In this document: positions 1 to 10,024 of the stretch, one piece after another
Layout of the letters: each line of letters opens with the position of its first letter
Numbering within the stretch: position 1 is the stretch's first letter
Source: Anaeramoeba ignava
Lineage: Eukaryota; Metamonada; Anaeramoebidae
Direction: 5' to 3'
DNA: 64,000 bases
NCBI GenBank assembly: GCA_028826165.1
Contig: JAPDFW010000119.1
Location: 105,526-169,525, forward strand
The notes under the pieces: generated by a model
The model's input: the letters and a program-made list of their open reading frames with translations, nothing else
Told to the model about the DNA's origin: nothing
Database searches by the model: none
Position numbers and translations under genes: made by a program

Positions 1-3
1 TAC

Positions 4-1420
4 CTGATTTTCTATATTCTTCTAATCTTCTTTTTTGTGCCTTTTTTAATTTTGATTTTAATTTTGATTTTAATTTTTGGATTAAATTTTGATTTTAATT
101 TTGATTTTGATTTTGATTTTGATTTTGATTTTTATTTTTAATTTTAATTTTGATTTTAATTTTGATTTTAATATTGATATTGATTTTAATTTTAATTTTA
201 ATTTTAATTTTAATTTTAATTTTAATTTTAATATTGATATTGATATTGATTTTAATTTTAATTTTGATTTTAATTTTTGGATTTAATTTTAATTTTAATT
301 TTAATTTTGATTTTAATTTTGATTTTAATTTTAATTTTAATTTTAATTTTGATTTTGATTTTGATTTTGATTTCGATTTTGAATTTGATTTTGATTTTGA
401 TTTTAATTTTGATTTTAATTTTGATTTTGATTTTGATTTTGATTTTAATTTTGATTTTAATTTTAATTTTGATTTTAATTTTTGGATTTTGATTTTGATT
501 TTAATTTTGATTTTTGGATTAAATTCATTTTGATTTTTAATTTTATTACTTTTTTAGAGCAATAAACACAACAAGCTATCAGAATTATCAAACCAGCTAA
601 TCCTCCAAAAACTGCTCCAAAAATCTAATTTAATTTAATTTAATTTAATTTTAAGAATAAAGATAAGAATAAATATAAGAATACTGTTGCCATATATCCA
701 GGACAACTACTTGTTAGATGTTTCCAATCGCTGCAATAATCATAATCAGATCTTTTGTTTTCAAATTTAATATTAATTTTAATTTTAATTTTAATTTTAA
801 TTTTGATTTTAATTTTAATTTTAATTTTAATTTTAATTTTAATTTTGATTTTGATATTAATTTTAATTTTAATTTTTAATTTTAATTTTGATTTTTGGTT
901 TAATTTTAATTTTATTTTTGATTTTTGATTTTAATTTTAATTTTAATTTTAATTTTAATTTTTGGATTAGATTTTAATTTTAATTTTATTTTTGATTTTT
1001 ATTTTAATTTTGATTTTAATTTTAATTTTGATTTTAATTTTGATTTTGATTTTGATTTTAATTTTAATTTTGATTTTGATTTTAATTTTGATTTTAATTT
1101 TATTTTTAATTTTAATTTTTGGATTAAATTTTAATTTTAAAAAGATTAAAAAAAAGAAGAAGAACTTACACACTATCATAACAATGCTTATTAGTTTCAC
1201 ACCATTCACAATCAAAATCATCTAAACAAGAAGTACATTTTGTATAAGAACTGATCTCAAAATATTAATTTAATTGTTTATTTGTTTTAAAAAAGCAAAA
1301 GAGTTAATTTTTGTTTCTTTTTTTTTTATTTTTATTTTTATTATTTTTATTTTATTTTTACGTGCAAATTGTGCTAAAAACCGAACCAATAATTAATAAA
1401 AAATAAAAGAAAGTGATCAT
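4..1420 (-). CDS. PTTG1IP-like PSI-domain membrane protein, copy A (3' end outside window)
   Basis: Small type I membrane protein, first of five tandem paralogues. Exons read on the minus strand: 1362-1420 (signal peptide, MITFFYFLLIIGSVFS), 1170-1250 (PSI-like module with C-x2-C, a CEWC core and a following Cys), 685-751 (two more Cys around a Trp), 550-624 (TM helix starting IFGAVFGGLAGLIILIACC) and 4-40 (start of the tail, AQKRRLEEYRKS). Introns begin GTAAAA, GTAAGT, GTATTC and GTAATA and end in AG; all phases agree. The exon order (signal, PSI, Cys, TM, basic tail containing EEYRK) matches the metazoan PTTG1IP family. The rest of the tail lies left of base 1. Ligand and function are unknown; membrane or secretory-pathway location is inferred from the signal peptide and TM segment. 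Confidence 0.72.
41..549. repeat. Intronic TTTTAA/TTTTGA hexamer array (copy A, intron 4)
   Basis: Nearly the whole intron between the TM and tail exons of copy A is tandem TTTTAA and TTTTGA hexamers with occasional TTTTTGG interruptions. Long open frames of Ile-Leu or Asn-Phe here only reflect the repeat and are not genes. Confidence 0.9.
752..1169. repeat. Intronic TTTTAA/TTTTGA hexamer array (copy A, intron 2)
   Basis: The intron between the PSI and second Cys exons of copy A consists of TTTTAA/TTTTGA hexamers up to about 1140, then a short A-rich segment before the donor. Confidence 0.88.
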
Positions 1421-1632
1421 AATAAAAAAAAAAGAAAGAAAAAAAATGAAAATAAATTGATCGAAATAAATTTTTATTTTGATTGATTTTTTTTTAAATA
1501 TTTTTTTATTTTCGTTTTATTATTTTTTTTTTGGAAGAAAAAAATTGAAAGAAAAAAAAAGAAGAATAAAAAAAATCAATCAAAAAAAAGAAGAATAAAA
1601 AAAAAATCAAATCAAATCAAAAATAATTGATT

Positions 1633-3518
1633 TTAATTATTTTGAGTTGGATTTTGTTGAGGATTATAAGTTGAAAAATCAGGGAAATTCATTCCAACAG
1701 GACCTTGATAATTAGGAGGTTGAAAATTATTATCAGGTTGAGAGAAATTCATTCCAGTTGGTCCTTGATAATTTGGTTCTTGATAATTTAATTGGAAATT
1801 TGGTTGTTGATAATTTGGTTGATAACTTGGTTCTTGATAAGTTGGTTGATAACTTGGTTGATAAGGTGGTTCTTGATAAGTTGGTTCTTGATAAGTTGGT
1901 TGATAACTTGGTTGTTGAATTGTTGTTGTTATTGTAACTGGTTTTAAATCAAGTTTATTAGCTGATTTTCTGTATTCTTCTAATCTGTTGTTTTGTGCCT
2001 TTTTTATATTTTGATTTTAATTATGATTTTAATTTTATAAATGAATTTAAATTTTAATTTTAATTTTAATTATGATTTTAATTTTAATTTTAATTTTAAT
2101 TTTAATTTTAATTTTAATTTTAATTTTAATTTTAATTTTAATTTTAATTTTAATTTTAATTTTAATTTTAATTTTAATTTTAATTTTAATTTTAATTTTA
2201 ATTTTAATTTTAATTTTATAAATGAATTTTAATTTTAATTTTAATTATGATTTTGATTTTAATTTTATAAATGAATTTAAATTTTAATTTTAATTTTAAT
2301 TTTAATTATGATTTTAATTTTAATTTTAATTTTAATTTTAATTTTAATTTTAATTTTAATATTAATTTTAATTTTAATTTTAATTTTAATTTTAATTTTA
2401 ATTTTAATTTTAATTTTAATTTTATAAATGAATTTTAATTTTAATTTTAATTTTAATTTTAATTTTATAAATGAATTTTAATTTTAATTTACTCTTCTGG
2501 CGCAATAAACACAACAACATATAAGAATTATCAAACCTGCTATTGCTCCAAAAACTGCTCCTAAAATCTAATTTAATTTAATTTAATTTAATTTAATTTC
2601 AATATAAAAAAGTGGAATTTAAATTAAATAAAAATAAGAATGTACTGTTGCTAAATATCCCGGACAATTACTTTTGATATATTTCCAATCATTGCAATAA
2701 TCATAATCAGATCTTTTGTTTTCAAATTTGATTTTAATTTTAATTTTTAATTTTAATTTTAATTTTAATTTTAATTTTAATTTTAATTTTAATTTTAATT
2801 TTAATTTTAATTTTGATTTTGATTTTGATTTTAATTTTGATTTTAATTTTAATTTTAATTTTTAATTTTAATTTATAATTTTGATTTTATAAATGAATTT
2901 TAATTTTATTTTTGATTTTGATTTTAATTTTAATTTTAATTTTAATTTTAATTTTAATTTTAATTTTAATTTTAATTTTAATTTTAATTTTAATTTTAAT
3001 TTTAATTTTAATTTTAATTTTAATTTTAATTTTAATTTTAATTTTAATTTTAATTTTAATTTTAATTTTAATTTTAATTTTTATTTTAATTTTAATTTTT
3101 AATTTTAATTTTTAATTTTGATTTTAATTTTAATTTTGATTTTTATTTTAATTTTGATTTTAATTTTAATTTTAATTTTAAATTTAATTTTAAATTTAAT
3201 TTTAATTTTTATTTTTAAATTTAATTTTAATTTTAATTTTAATTCTTATTTTAATTTTAAAAAAAAGAAAAGAAAAATACTTACGTGCTATCATAACAAT
3301 GTTTATTAGTTTCACACCATTCACAAAATATATCATCTAAACAAGAAGTGCATTTTGTTTTTGAACTAATAAAAAAAAAATTGTTTATTTAAATTTTTTT
3401 TGTTTATTTAAATTTTTTTTTTTTATTTTTATTTTTATTAGTTCATTATTATTTTTTACGTGCAAGTTGTGCTAAAAACTGAACCAATAATTAATAAAAA
3501 ATAAAAGAAAGTGATCAT
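1633..3518 (-). CDS. PTTG1IP-like PSI-domain membrane protein, copy B
   Basis: Complete paralogue, five exons: 3460-3518 (signal peptide), 3285-3365 (PSI-like, with CEWCETNKHCYDS), 2646-2712 (Cys pair), 2493-2567 (TM, ILGAVFGAIAGLIILICCC) and 1633-1998 (cytoplasmic tail to TAA). The total is 648 nt, or 215 aa, and all junction phases agree. The tail opens with AQNNRLEEYRKS, then runs as degenerate P-x-Y-Q-(x)-E/P repeats (PTYQEP, PSYQP, PNYQQP) and ends with two GP-x-GMNF motifs. The mosaic of Tyr, Gln and Pro suggests a disordered tail that could bind trafficking or signalling adaptors; that is inference. Head-to-tail with copies A and C, about 115-215 bp apart. Closest in sequence to copy A. 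Confidence 0.78.
1999..2492. repeat. Intronic TTTTAA array with interspersed TTTATAAATGAATTTT motif
   Basis: The intron between the tail and TM exons of copy B. It is almost pure TTTTAA hexamers, punctuated about five times by TTTATAAATGAATTTT. The same motif recurs in introns of Lon and CYFIP and after RCC1-BTB genes. Confidence 0.88.
2713..3284. repeat. Intronic TTTTAA hexamer array (copy B, intron 2)
   Basis: Fills the intron between the PSI and second Cys exons. It is mainly uninterrupted TTTTAA units from about 2730 to 3250, with a short TTTTGA patch near 2815-2850 and one TTTATAAATGAATTTT copy near 2887. Confidence 0.88.
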
Positions 3519-3651
3519 AATAAAAAAAAGAAAGAAAAAAGAAAGAAAAAAAATGAAAAAAAATTTTTTTAAAACAAAAAACAAAAAAAAAAGGGAAATT
3601 AAATTAAATTTAAATTAAGAATTGATTTGAATTTTGTGAGAAATAATAAAT

Positions 3652-5225
3652 TTAAAGATCATGATGACTCATTTCGACTTTATTTTCTAAATTATTATTT
3701 TGGAATTCTTGATAATTTGTTTCTTGATAACTTAATATTGGATTTAATTCTTGATTATTTGATTCATAATTTAATTCAGAATTTTGTTCTTTATTGTTTG
3801 GATCTGATATTATTGTTGGATTTGGAGAATCTTCTAATTTGAGATTATCGACAGAATTATGTTGTTTTTTTTTCGAAAAGGCTTTTTTCCTTGACTTATT
3901 TTTTTTTGGATTTTATTTTAATTTTCATTTTGATTTTGATTTTGATTTTAATTTTAATTTTAATTTTAATTTTAATTTTGATTTTAATTTTAATTTTAAT
4001 TTTGATTTTGATTTTAATTTTAATTTTAATTTTAATTTTAATTTTAATTTAAATTTTGGTTTTAATTTTGATTTTAATTTTTGGATTTAATTTTAATTTT
4101 GATTTTAATTTTAATTTTAATTTTGATTTTAATTTTGATTTTAATTTTGATTTTAATTTTGATTTTGATTTTGATTTTAATTTTGATTTTAATTTTAAAT
4201 TTTAATTTTGATTTTAATTTTGATTTTGATTTTGATTTTGATTTTAATTTTGATTTTGATTTTTGGATTTGATTTTGATTTTAATTTTGATTTTGATTTT
4301 GATTTTGATTTTGATTTTAATTTTAATTTTAATTTTAATTTTGATTTTGATTTTGATTTTGATTTTAATTTTGATTTTAATTTTAAATTTTAAATTTTAT
4401 TTTGATTTTGATTTTGATTTTGATTTTGATTTTGATTTTGATTTTGATTTTGATTTTAATTTTGATTTTGATTTTTATTTTTAATTTTAATTTTAATTTT
4501 GATTTTGATTTTGATTTTGATTTTGATTTTGATTTTGATTTTAATTTTAATTTTGATTTTAATTTTGATTTTGATTTTGATTTTGATTTTAAATTTTAAA
4601 TTTTGATTTTAATTTTGATTTTAATTTTGATTTTAATTTTGATTTTAATTTTGATTTTGATTTTGATTTTGATTTTGATTTTGATTTTAAAAATACTTTT
4701 TGAATCCAAAACAAAGAACAAATAATAATTAAAATAACAGCTGCTAATCCACCTAAATATGCTCCTAAAACCTAAATAAAAATAATTAAAATAAATAAAA
4801 ATAATTAAAATAATTAAAATAATTAAAATAATTAAAATAATTAAAATAATTAAAATAAATAAATACTGTTGGTAAAGATTCAGTGCATTGACTTGAATTT
4901 TCTTTCCATTCATCGCAAGAATTATAAAAAGATCTTTTAATTTTCAGTTTAAATTGGGATAGAAAATGTGATTTTGATTTGGATTTTTTGGAATTAAAAT
5001 AAAAAAGAAAAATAATTTACTTATTTTCATAACATTCATGATTAGTTTGACACCAATAACAATTAATTTCATTTGTACAAGAAGAACAAGTTTCTGAACT
5101 ATCCAAAGTATAAAATATAAAATATAAAATAAAAGAAAAGAAATTATTTTTATTTTTATTTATTTTTACATGCAATTTTGGTTCAAAACTGAATTAATAA
5201 ATAAGAATAAAAGAATAATTTTCAT
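3652..5225 (-). CDS. PTTG1IP-like PSI-domain membrane protein, copy C (divergent tail)
   Basis: Five exons: 5170-5225 (signal peptide MKIILLFLFINSVLN), 5021-5098 (PSI-like, CSSC then CYWCQTNHEC), 4867-4933 (Cys pair with DEWKENSSQC), 4697-4771 (TM, VLGAYLGGLAAVILIIICS) and 3652-3894 (tail to TAA). The total is 519 nt, or 172 aa. Phases match the other copies, but the PSI exon is one codon shorter. The tail begins SRKKAFSKKK and is Asn/Glu-rich. It keeps only traces of the Y-Q-E repeat (SYQETNYQEF) and lacks the GP-x-GMNF ending, so it is the most diverged member. Copy-specific cytoplasmic binding is a reasonable inference; function is unknown. Confidence 0.72.
3895..4696. repeat. Intronic TTTTGA/TTTTAA hexamer array (copy C, intron 4)
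   Basis: About 800 bp of almost uninterrupted TTTTGA and TTTTAA hexamers, richer in TTTTGA than the copy B arrays. It fills the intron between the TM and tail exons of copy C. Confidence 0.9.
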
Positions 5226-5369
5226 TTTAAAAAAAAAATGAAATTAAAATTTGTTTTTTTTTTCTTTTTCATTCAATAAAAAAAGCAAAAAAAAAAGAAA
5301 GTGGAACAAAAGAGGGCAAAATAAAGGAAAAAAAGAAAAATGAAAAGAGAAAAAAAGCAAATAGACTTT

Positions 5370-7542
5370 TTAATTATTTTGAGAAGGATTATAATTAGGA
5401 GGTTGAAAATTATTATCAGGATGAGGGAAATTCATTTGAAGAGGAGGTTGGAAATTATTATCAGGACCTTGATAATTTGGAGGTTGAAAATTTGGTTCTT
5501 GATAATTTGGTTGAAAATTGGTTGTTGGAAATTTGGTTCTTGATAATTTGGTTGAAAATTTGGTTCTTGATAATTTGGTTGATAATTTGGTTGATAACTT
5601 GGTTGAAAGTTTGGTTCATAATTTGGTTTGTAATTTGGTTCATAATTGGGTTCCTGTAATGTTGTGGGTGTAGTTACAGTTACTGGTTTGAGACTAATAT
5701 TATTGTTTGATGATGTATAAGATTGTAATTTTTTTTTCTGTGCCTTTTTTTTAAAATAAATTAATTTTTTAATTTTAATTTTGATTTTAATTTTGATTTT
5801 AATTTTAATTTTAATTTTGATTTTAATTTTGATTTTAATTTTGATTTTGAATTTTAATTTTAATTTTGATTTTGATTTTGATTTTGATTTTGATTTTAAT
5901 TTTGATTTTGATTTTGATTTTGATTTTGATTTTAATTTTGATTTTAATTTTGATTTTGATTTTTGATTTTGATTTTGATTTTGATTTTAATTTTAATTTT
6001 AATTTATATTTACTCTTCTAACTAAACAAACACAACAAATAGAAAGGATTATAACACCTGCTATTGCTCCAAAAACTGCTCCTAAAATCTAATTTAATTT
6101 AATTAAATTTAATTTAATTAATAAAAATAAAAAAATTGGATTAAAATTGAATTATACTTTTGCTAAATATCCAGGACAATCACTTTTGAAATATTTCCAA
6201 TCGCTACAATTTTCATTATCCAATCTGTGAATTTATTTCAATTAAATTGAATTGAATATTGAATTGAATTAAATATTGAATTGAATTAAATATTGAATTA
6301 AATTGAATATTGAATTAAATTAAATTGAATATTGAATTGAATTAAATATTAAATTAAATATTGAATTAAATTGAATATTAAATTGAATATTGAATTAAAT
6401 TAAATATTGAATTAAATATTGAAAATTGAATTAAATATTGAATTGAATATTGAATTAAATATTGAATTGAATATTAAATTGAATATTGAATTAAATTAAA
6501 TATTGAATTGAATTGAATATTGAATTAAATATTGAATTGAATTAAATATTGAATTAAATATTGAATTGAATTAAATATTGAATTGAATTAAATATTGAAA
6601 TGAAATTGAATTAAATATTAAATTGAATTGAATATTGAATTAAATATTGAATTGAATTAAATATTGAATTAAATTGTTGAATTAAATATTAAATTGAATA
6701 TTTGAATTAAATATTGGTTGAATATTGAAAATTGAATATTGAAATAAAAATAAAAATAAAAATGAATTGAATATTGTCATAAATTTTGAATCCTGAATAT
6801 TAAATTCAAAAATATTGAATTGAATATTGAAATTTAAATTAAATAAGGGAAAAATAAAAATTAAATATTAAATTGAATTAAAAAGAAAATTAAAAGAAAA
6901 AAAAAGGAAAAATTTTGAATTGAATTGAATATTGAATTAAATATTGAATATTGAATAAATATTGATTTAAATATAAAAATGAATATTAAATTAAATATTG
7001 AATTGAATATTAAATTAAATATTGAATTAAATATTAAATTAAATATTGAATTAAATATTGAATTGAAAATTGAATTAAATATTGAATTAAATTGAATATT
7101 GAATTAAATATTGAATTAAATTGAATATTAAATTAAATATTGAATTAAATATTGAATTGAATTGAATATTGTATTAAATTAAATTGAATTGAAAATTAAA
7201 GATGATCTGGAATTGATTTGAATTGAATTGAGTTGAATTATTGAATGTTGAATTGAATACTAAATTAAAAAAATAAAATAAAAAATGATTTACGTGCTGT
7301 CATAACATTTTTTATTATCCTCACACCAATCACATAAATAACTTGTCAAACAACTTTCACAAGAAGTTTGTGAACTATTTACAAAACAAAAAAAAAGGGA
7401 AAAATAAAAAAAATTGATAATTTGATGAAATTAATTAAAAAGAAAATGAAAAGAAAACAAAAAGGAAAAAAAAATTTTTTTCTTACGTGCAACTTGTAAA
7501 AACAGAACCAATAATTAATAAAAAAGTCAAGAAAATAAACAT
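5370..7542 (-). CDS. PTTG1IP-like PSI-domain membrane protein, copy D (frameshifted tail)
   Basis: Exons: 7487-7542 (signal peptide MFIFLTFLLIIGSVF), 7294-7374 (PSI-like, CESC, CDWCEDNKKC), 6158-6224 (Cys pair, CSDWKYFKSDC), 6014-6088 (TM, ILGAVFGAIAGVIILSICC) and a tail exon starting at 5743. The tail runs in frame through PNYEPNYKPNYEP and PNFQP repeats. Near 5518 the repeat has GAAAATTGG where its neighbours have GAAAATTTGG, a one-base deletion. As written, translation ends at TGA 5432-5434 after an out-of-frame stretch. The other frame continues to a family-like NPSQNN ending with TAA at 5370-5372. The exon is 374 nt, not a multiple of three, confirming the break. It is either an assembly indel or a recent mutation that changes only the distal tail. 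Confidence 0.68.
5744..6013. repeat. Intronic TTTTGA/TTTTAA hexamer array (copy D, intron 4)
   Basis: Hexamer array filling the short intron between the TM and tail exons of copy D, mostly TTTTGA and TTTTAA. Confidence 0.85.
6225..7293. repeat. Intronic AATATTGAATTAAAT-type array (copy D, intron 2)
   Basis: A 1.07-kb intron built from shuffled ATTGAATTAAAT, ATTAAATTGA and similar 10-15 bp units from about 6235 to 7260. The monomer differs from the TTTTAA hexamers of the adjacent introns. Confidence 0.85.
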
Positions 7543-7839
7543 CTTTAATTTAGAAAATAAAAAAATGAATTTCCAATTTTTATTTCATTTTTTTTATTTA
7601 AAATTTTTTTAATAAGAAAAAAGGAAAAAGAAAAAAGAGAGAATAAAAAGAAAATGAAATCAAAAGTGGCAAAAATGATAAAAAAAATTTAATTTTGTGA
7701 TCGTTTTTGTAAAAATTTTCTTCTTTATTAAAATGAAATCAACCAAACAAACAAAGAAAAGAATTGAAAAGAAAGAAAAGAAAAGAAAAGATTGAAAAGA
7801 AAAATAAATTCCAAAAACAAAAATGAATGAAAAATTTTT

Positions 7840-9848
7840 TCAGTTGAAATTTGAATTAAAATTTTGATTTTGAAAATCATTTTGGAAATTAGATTGAGAA
7901 AAATCCATTCCGATTGGACCTTGATAATTTGGATCTTGGTAACTTGGACCTTGATAATTTGGTTGAAAATTTGGATCTTGAAAATTCTTTGAAGGTTCTT
8001 GATAATTTGGTTGAAAATTTGGATCTTGGAAATTCTTTGAAGGTTCTTGATAATTTGATTGAAAATTTGGATCTTGATAATTTGGTTGGAAATTTGGTTG
8101 ATAAGTTGGTTGAAAAGTTGGTTGGTAATTTGGTTGGAAAGTTGGTTCTTGATAATTTGATTGATAATTTGGTTGATAATTTGAATCTTGATAAGTTGGT
8201 TGAAAATTTGGTTCTTGAATTGGTTGTGTTCCTACTTGTACTTTTTCAAGAGTAACTGAATTTCCAGCTGCTTGTCTTTGATTAGCAATATTTCTTGCTC
8301 TCTTTCATTTTTGATATTAAATTGAATATTAAATTGAATTGATTTAATGTAATTTGATTTGATTTGATTTGATTTAATTTGATTTGATTTGATTTAATTT
8401 GATTTGATTTGATTTAATTTAATTTAATTTAATTTGATTTAATGTAATTTGATTTAATGTAATTTTGATTTTGATTTGATTTAATGTAATTTGATTTAAT
8501 TTTGATTTTGATTTGATGTAATTTGATTTAATGTAATTTGATTTGATTTGATTTAATTTGATTTAATTTGATTTGATTTGATTTGATTTAATTTAATTTG
8601 ATTTAATTTAATTTGATTTAATTTGATTTGATTTGATTTTGATTTGATTTAATTTGATTTAATTTTGATTTGATTTGATTTAATTTTGATTTGATTTGAT
8701 TTGATTTGATTTGATTTGATTTAATTTTGATTTGATTTGATTTGATTTAATTTGATTTAATGTAATTTGATTTGATTTGATTTAATTTAATTTAATTTAA
8801 TTTGATTAAAATTTAATTGCAAAAAAATTACTCTTTGAGCAAAGCAAATACAACAAATCATTAGAATGATGCAACCTGCTACTGATCCAAGAACTGCTCC
8901 AATAATCTAAATGAATTAAAAAGTAAAAAAAATGAGAATTTCAAAATTTATCAAATCAATCCAAAAAAAAAATAAAGGAAAAATGAAAATAAAAAGATAA
9001 TTACAACTGCTACATTTTCTGGACATGAACTTTGATCAAAATACCAATCACTACAACTTGGATCATCAGACCTTTTAGAAGGAAATTGAATATTGAATAT
9101 TAAATATTAAATTGAATTGAATTAAATATTAAATATTGAATTAAATTAAATATTAAATTAAATATTAAATTGAATATTCAATATTGAATATTAAATATTA
9201 AATTGAATTAAATATTGAATATTAAATTGAATATTAAATTGAATTAAATATTGAATTGAATATTGAATTAAATATTGAATTGAATTGAATTAAATATTAA
9301 ATTGAATTAAATATTAAAAATTAAATATTAAATTAAATATTAAATTGAATATTAAATATTAAATTGAATTGAATTAAATATTAAATTGAATTGAATTAAA
9401 TATTGAATATTAAATATTAAATTGAATTGAATATTAAATATTAAATTGAATTGAATTAAATATTAAATTAAATATTGAATTAAATATTAAATATTAAATT
9501 AAAATGGTTAAAAAGAATTAATGACTCACATTAGATAATAACAATGTTTATCACTTTGACACCAATTACAACTATAACCTGAAACACAACTCTTACAAGA
9601 ACTTTCTGAACTAAATAGGAAAAATTTTTTTAATAAAATATTAAATTAATTTAATTTATTTTATTAAATTTTTTTTTTTGATGAAACAAAAAAGGAAAAA
9701 AATTTTTTTTGTTATTTCAAAATAATCAAAATCAAAATCAATAAAATAAAATAAAATGATCAAAAGAAATTTAAATAATTTACCTGCAAGTACTAAAAAC
9801 AGAATTAATCAAAAAAAATCCAATAAAGAAATAAATCAAAAATTGCAT
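7840..9848 (-). CDS. PTTG1IP-like PSI-domain membrane protein, copy E
   Basis: First gene of the array in transcription order and intact, 249 aa in five exons: 9784-9848 (signal peptide MQFLIYFFIGFFLINSVFS), 9530-9610 (PSI-like, CKSC, CNWCQSDKHC), 9005-9071 (Cys pair), 8832-8906 (TM, IIGAVLGSVAGCIILMICC) and 7840-8301 (tail to TGA). The exon total of 750 nt is in phase. The tail is the longest of the family (154 codons with stop). It starts RARNIANQRQAAGNSVTLEK, runs through many N-Y/F-Q-E/D/P repeats including a tandem EPSKNFQDPNFQPNYQ duplication, and contains GPIGMDF like copy B. The start ATG lies 176 bp from the divergent ankyrin-BTB start. Confidence 0.77.
8302..8831. repeat. Intronic TTTGATTTAATTTGATT-type array (copy E, intron 4)
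   Basis: The intron is shuffled five-base units (TTTGA, TTTAA) with occasional TAATGTAATTTG units. This is a third monomer type within the gene array. Confidence 0.85.
9072..9529. repeat. Intronic ATTAAATATTGAATT-type array (copy E, intron 2)
   Basis: The intron between the second Cys and PSI exons. It consists of ATTAAATTGAAT and AAATATTAAAT units, similar to copy D intron 2 at the equivalent position. Confidence 0.82.
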
Positions 9849-10024
9849 AAAAAATAAATGAAAATGAATGAAAAAAAAATGATTTTTAAAAAAGATTAAA
9901 TTTTTAAATTTAATTTAAATTGAAATTTTGATTTTTAAAAAATTATTTGGAAAAAAAATATGGAAAAAATGAAAAATTTGTTTTTATTTTTTCTCATTTT
10001 TTTTCTCATTTAAATAAAAACAAA
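9849..10024. promoter_or_regulatory. Shared intergenic region between divergent starts
   Basis: The 176-bp spacer separates the start of PTTG1IP-like copy E (minus) from the ankyrin-BTB start (plus), so it must carry both promoters. It holds AAAATGAAAA-type runs on the minus-gene side and TTTTTTCTCATTTTTTTTC on the plus side. These T-rich CAT-containing runs recur just before many starts in this window. Confidence 0.35.

Noticed and set aside
89-1225. Long ILILIL / NFNFNF / KIKIKI open frames, also at 2.0-5.9, 24.9-26.0, 47.7-48.0 and 56.0-57.1 kb
   Set aside because: They arise from TTTTAA, TTTTGA and TATATT repeats within introns or spacers. They have no start context or conserved residues and occur on both strands and in several frames.
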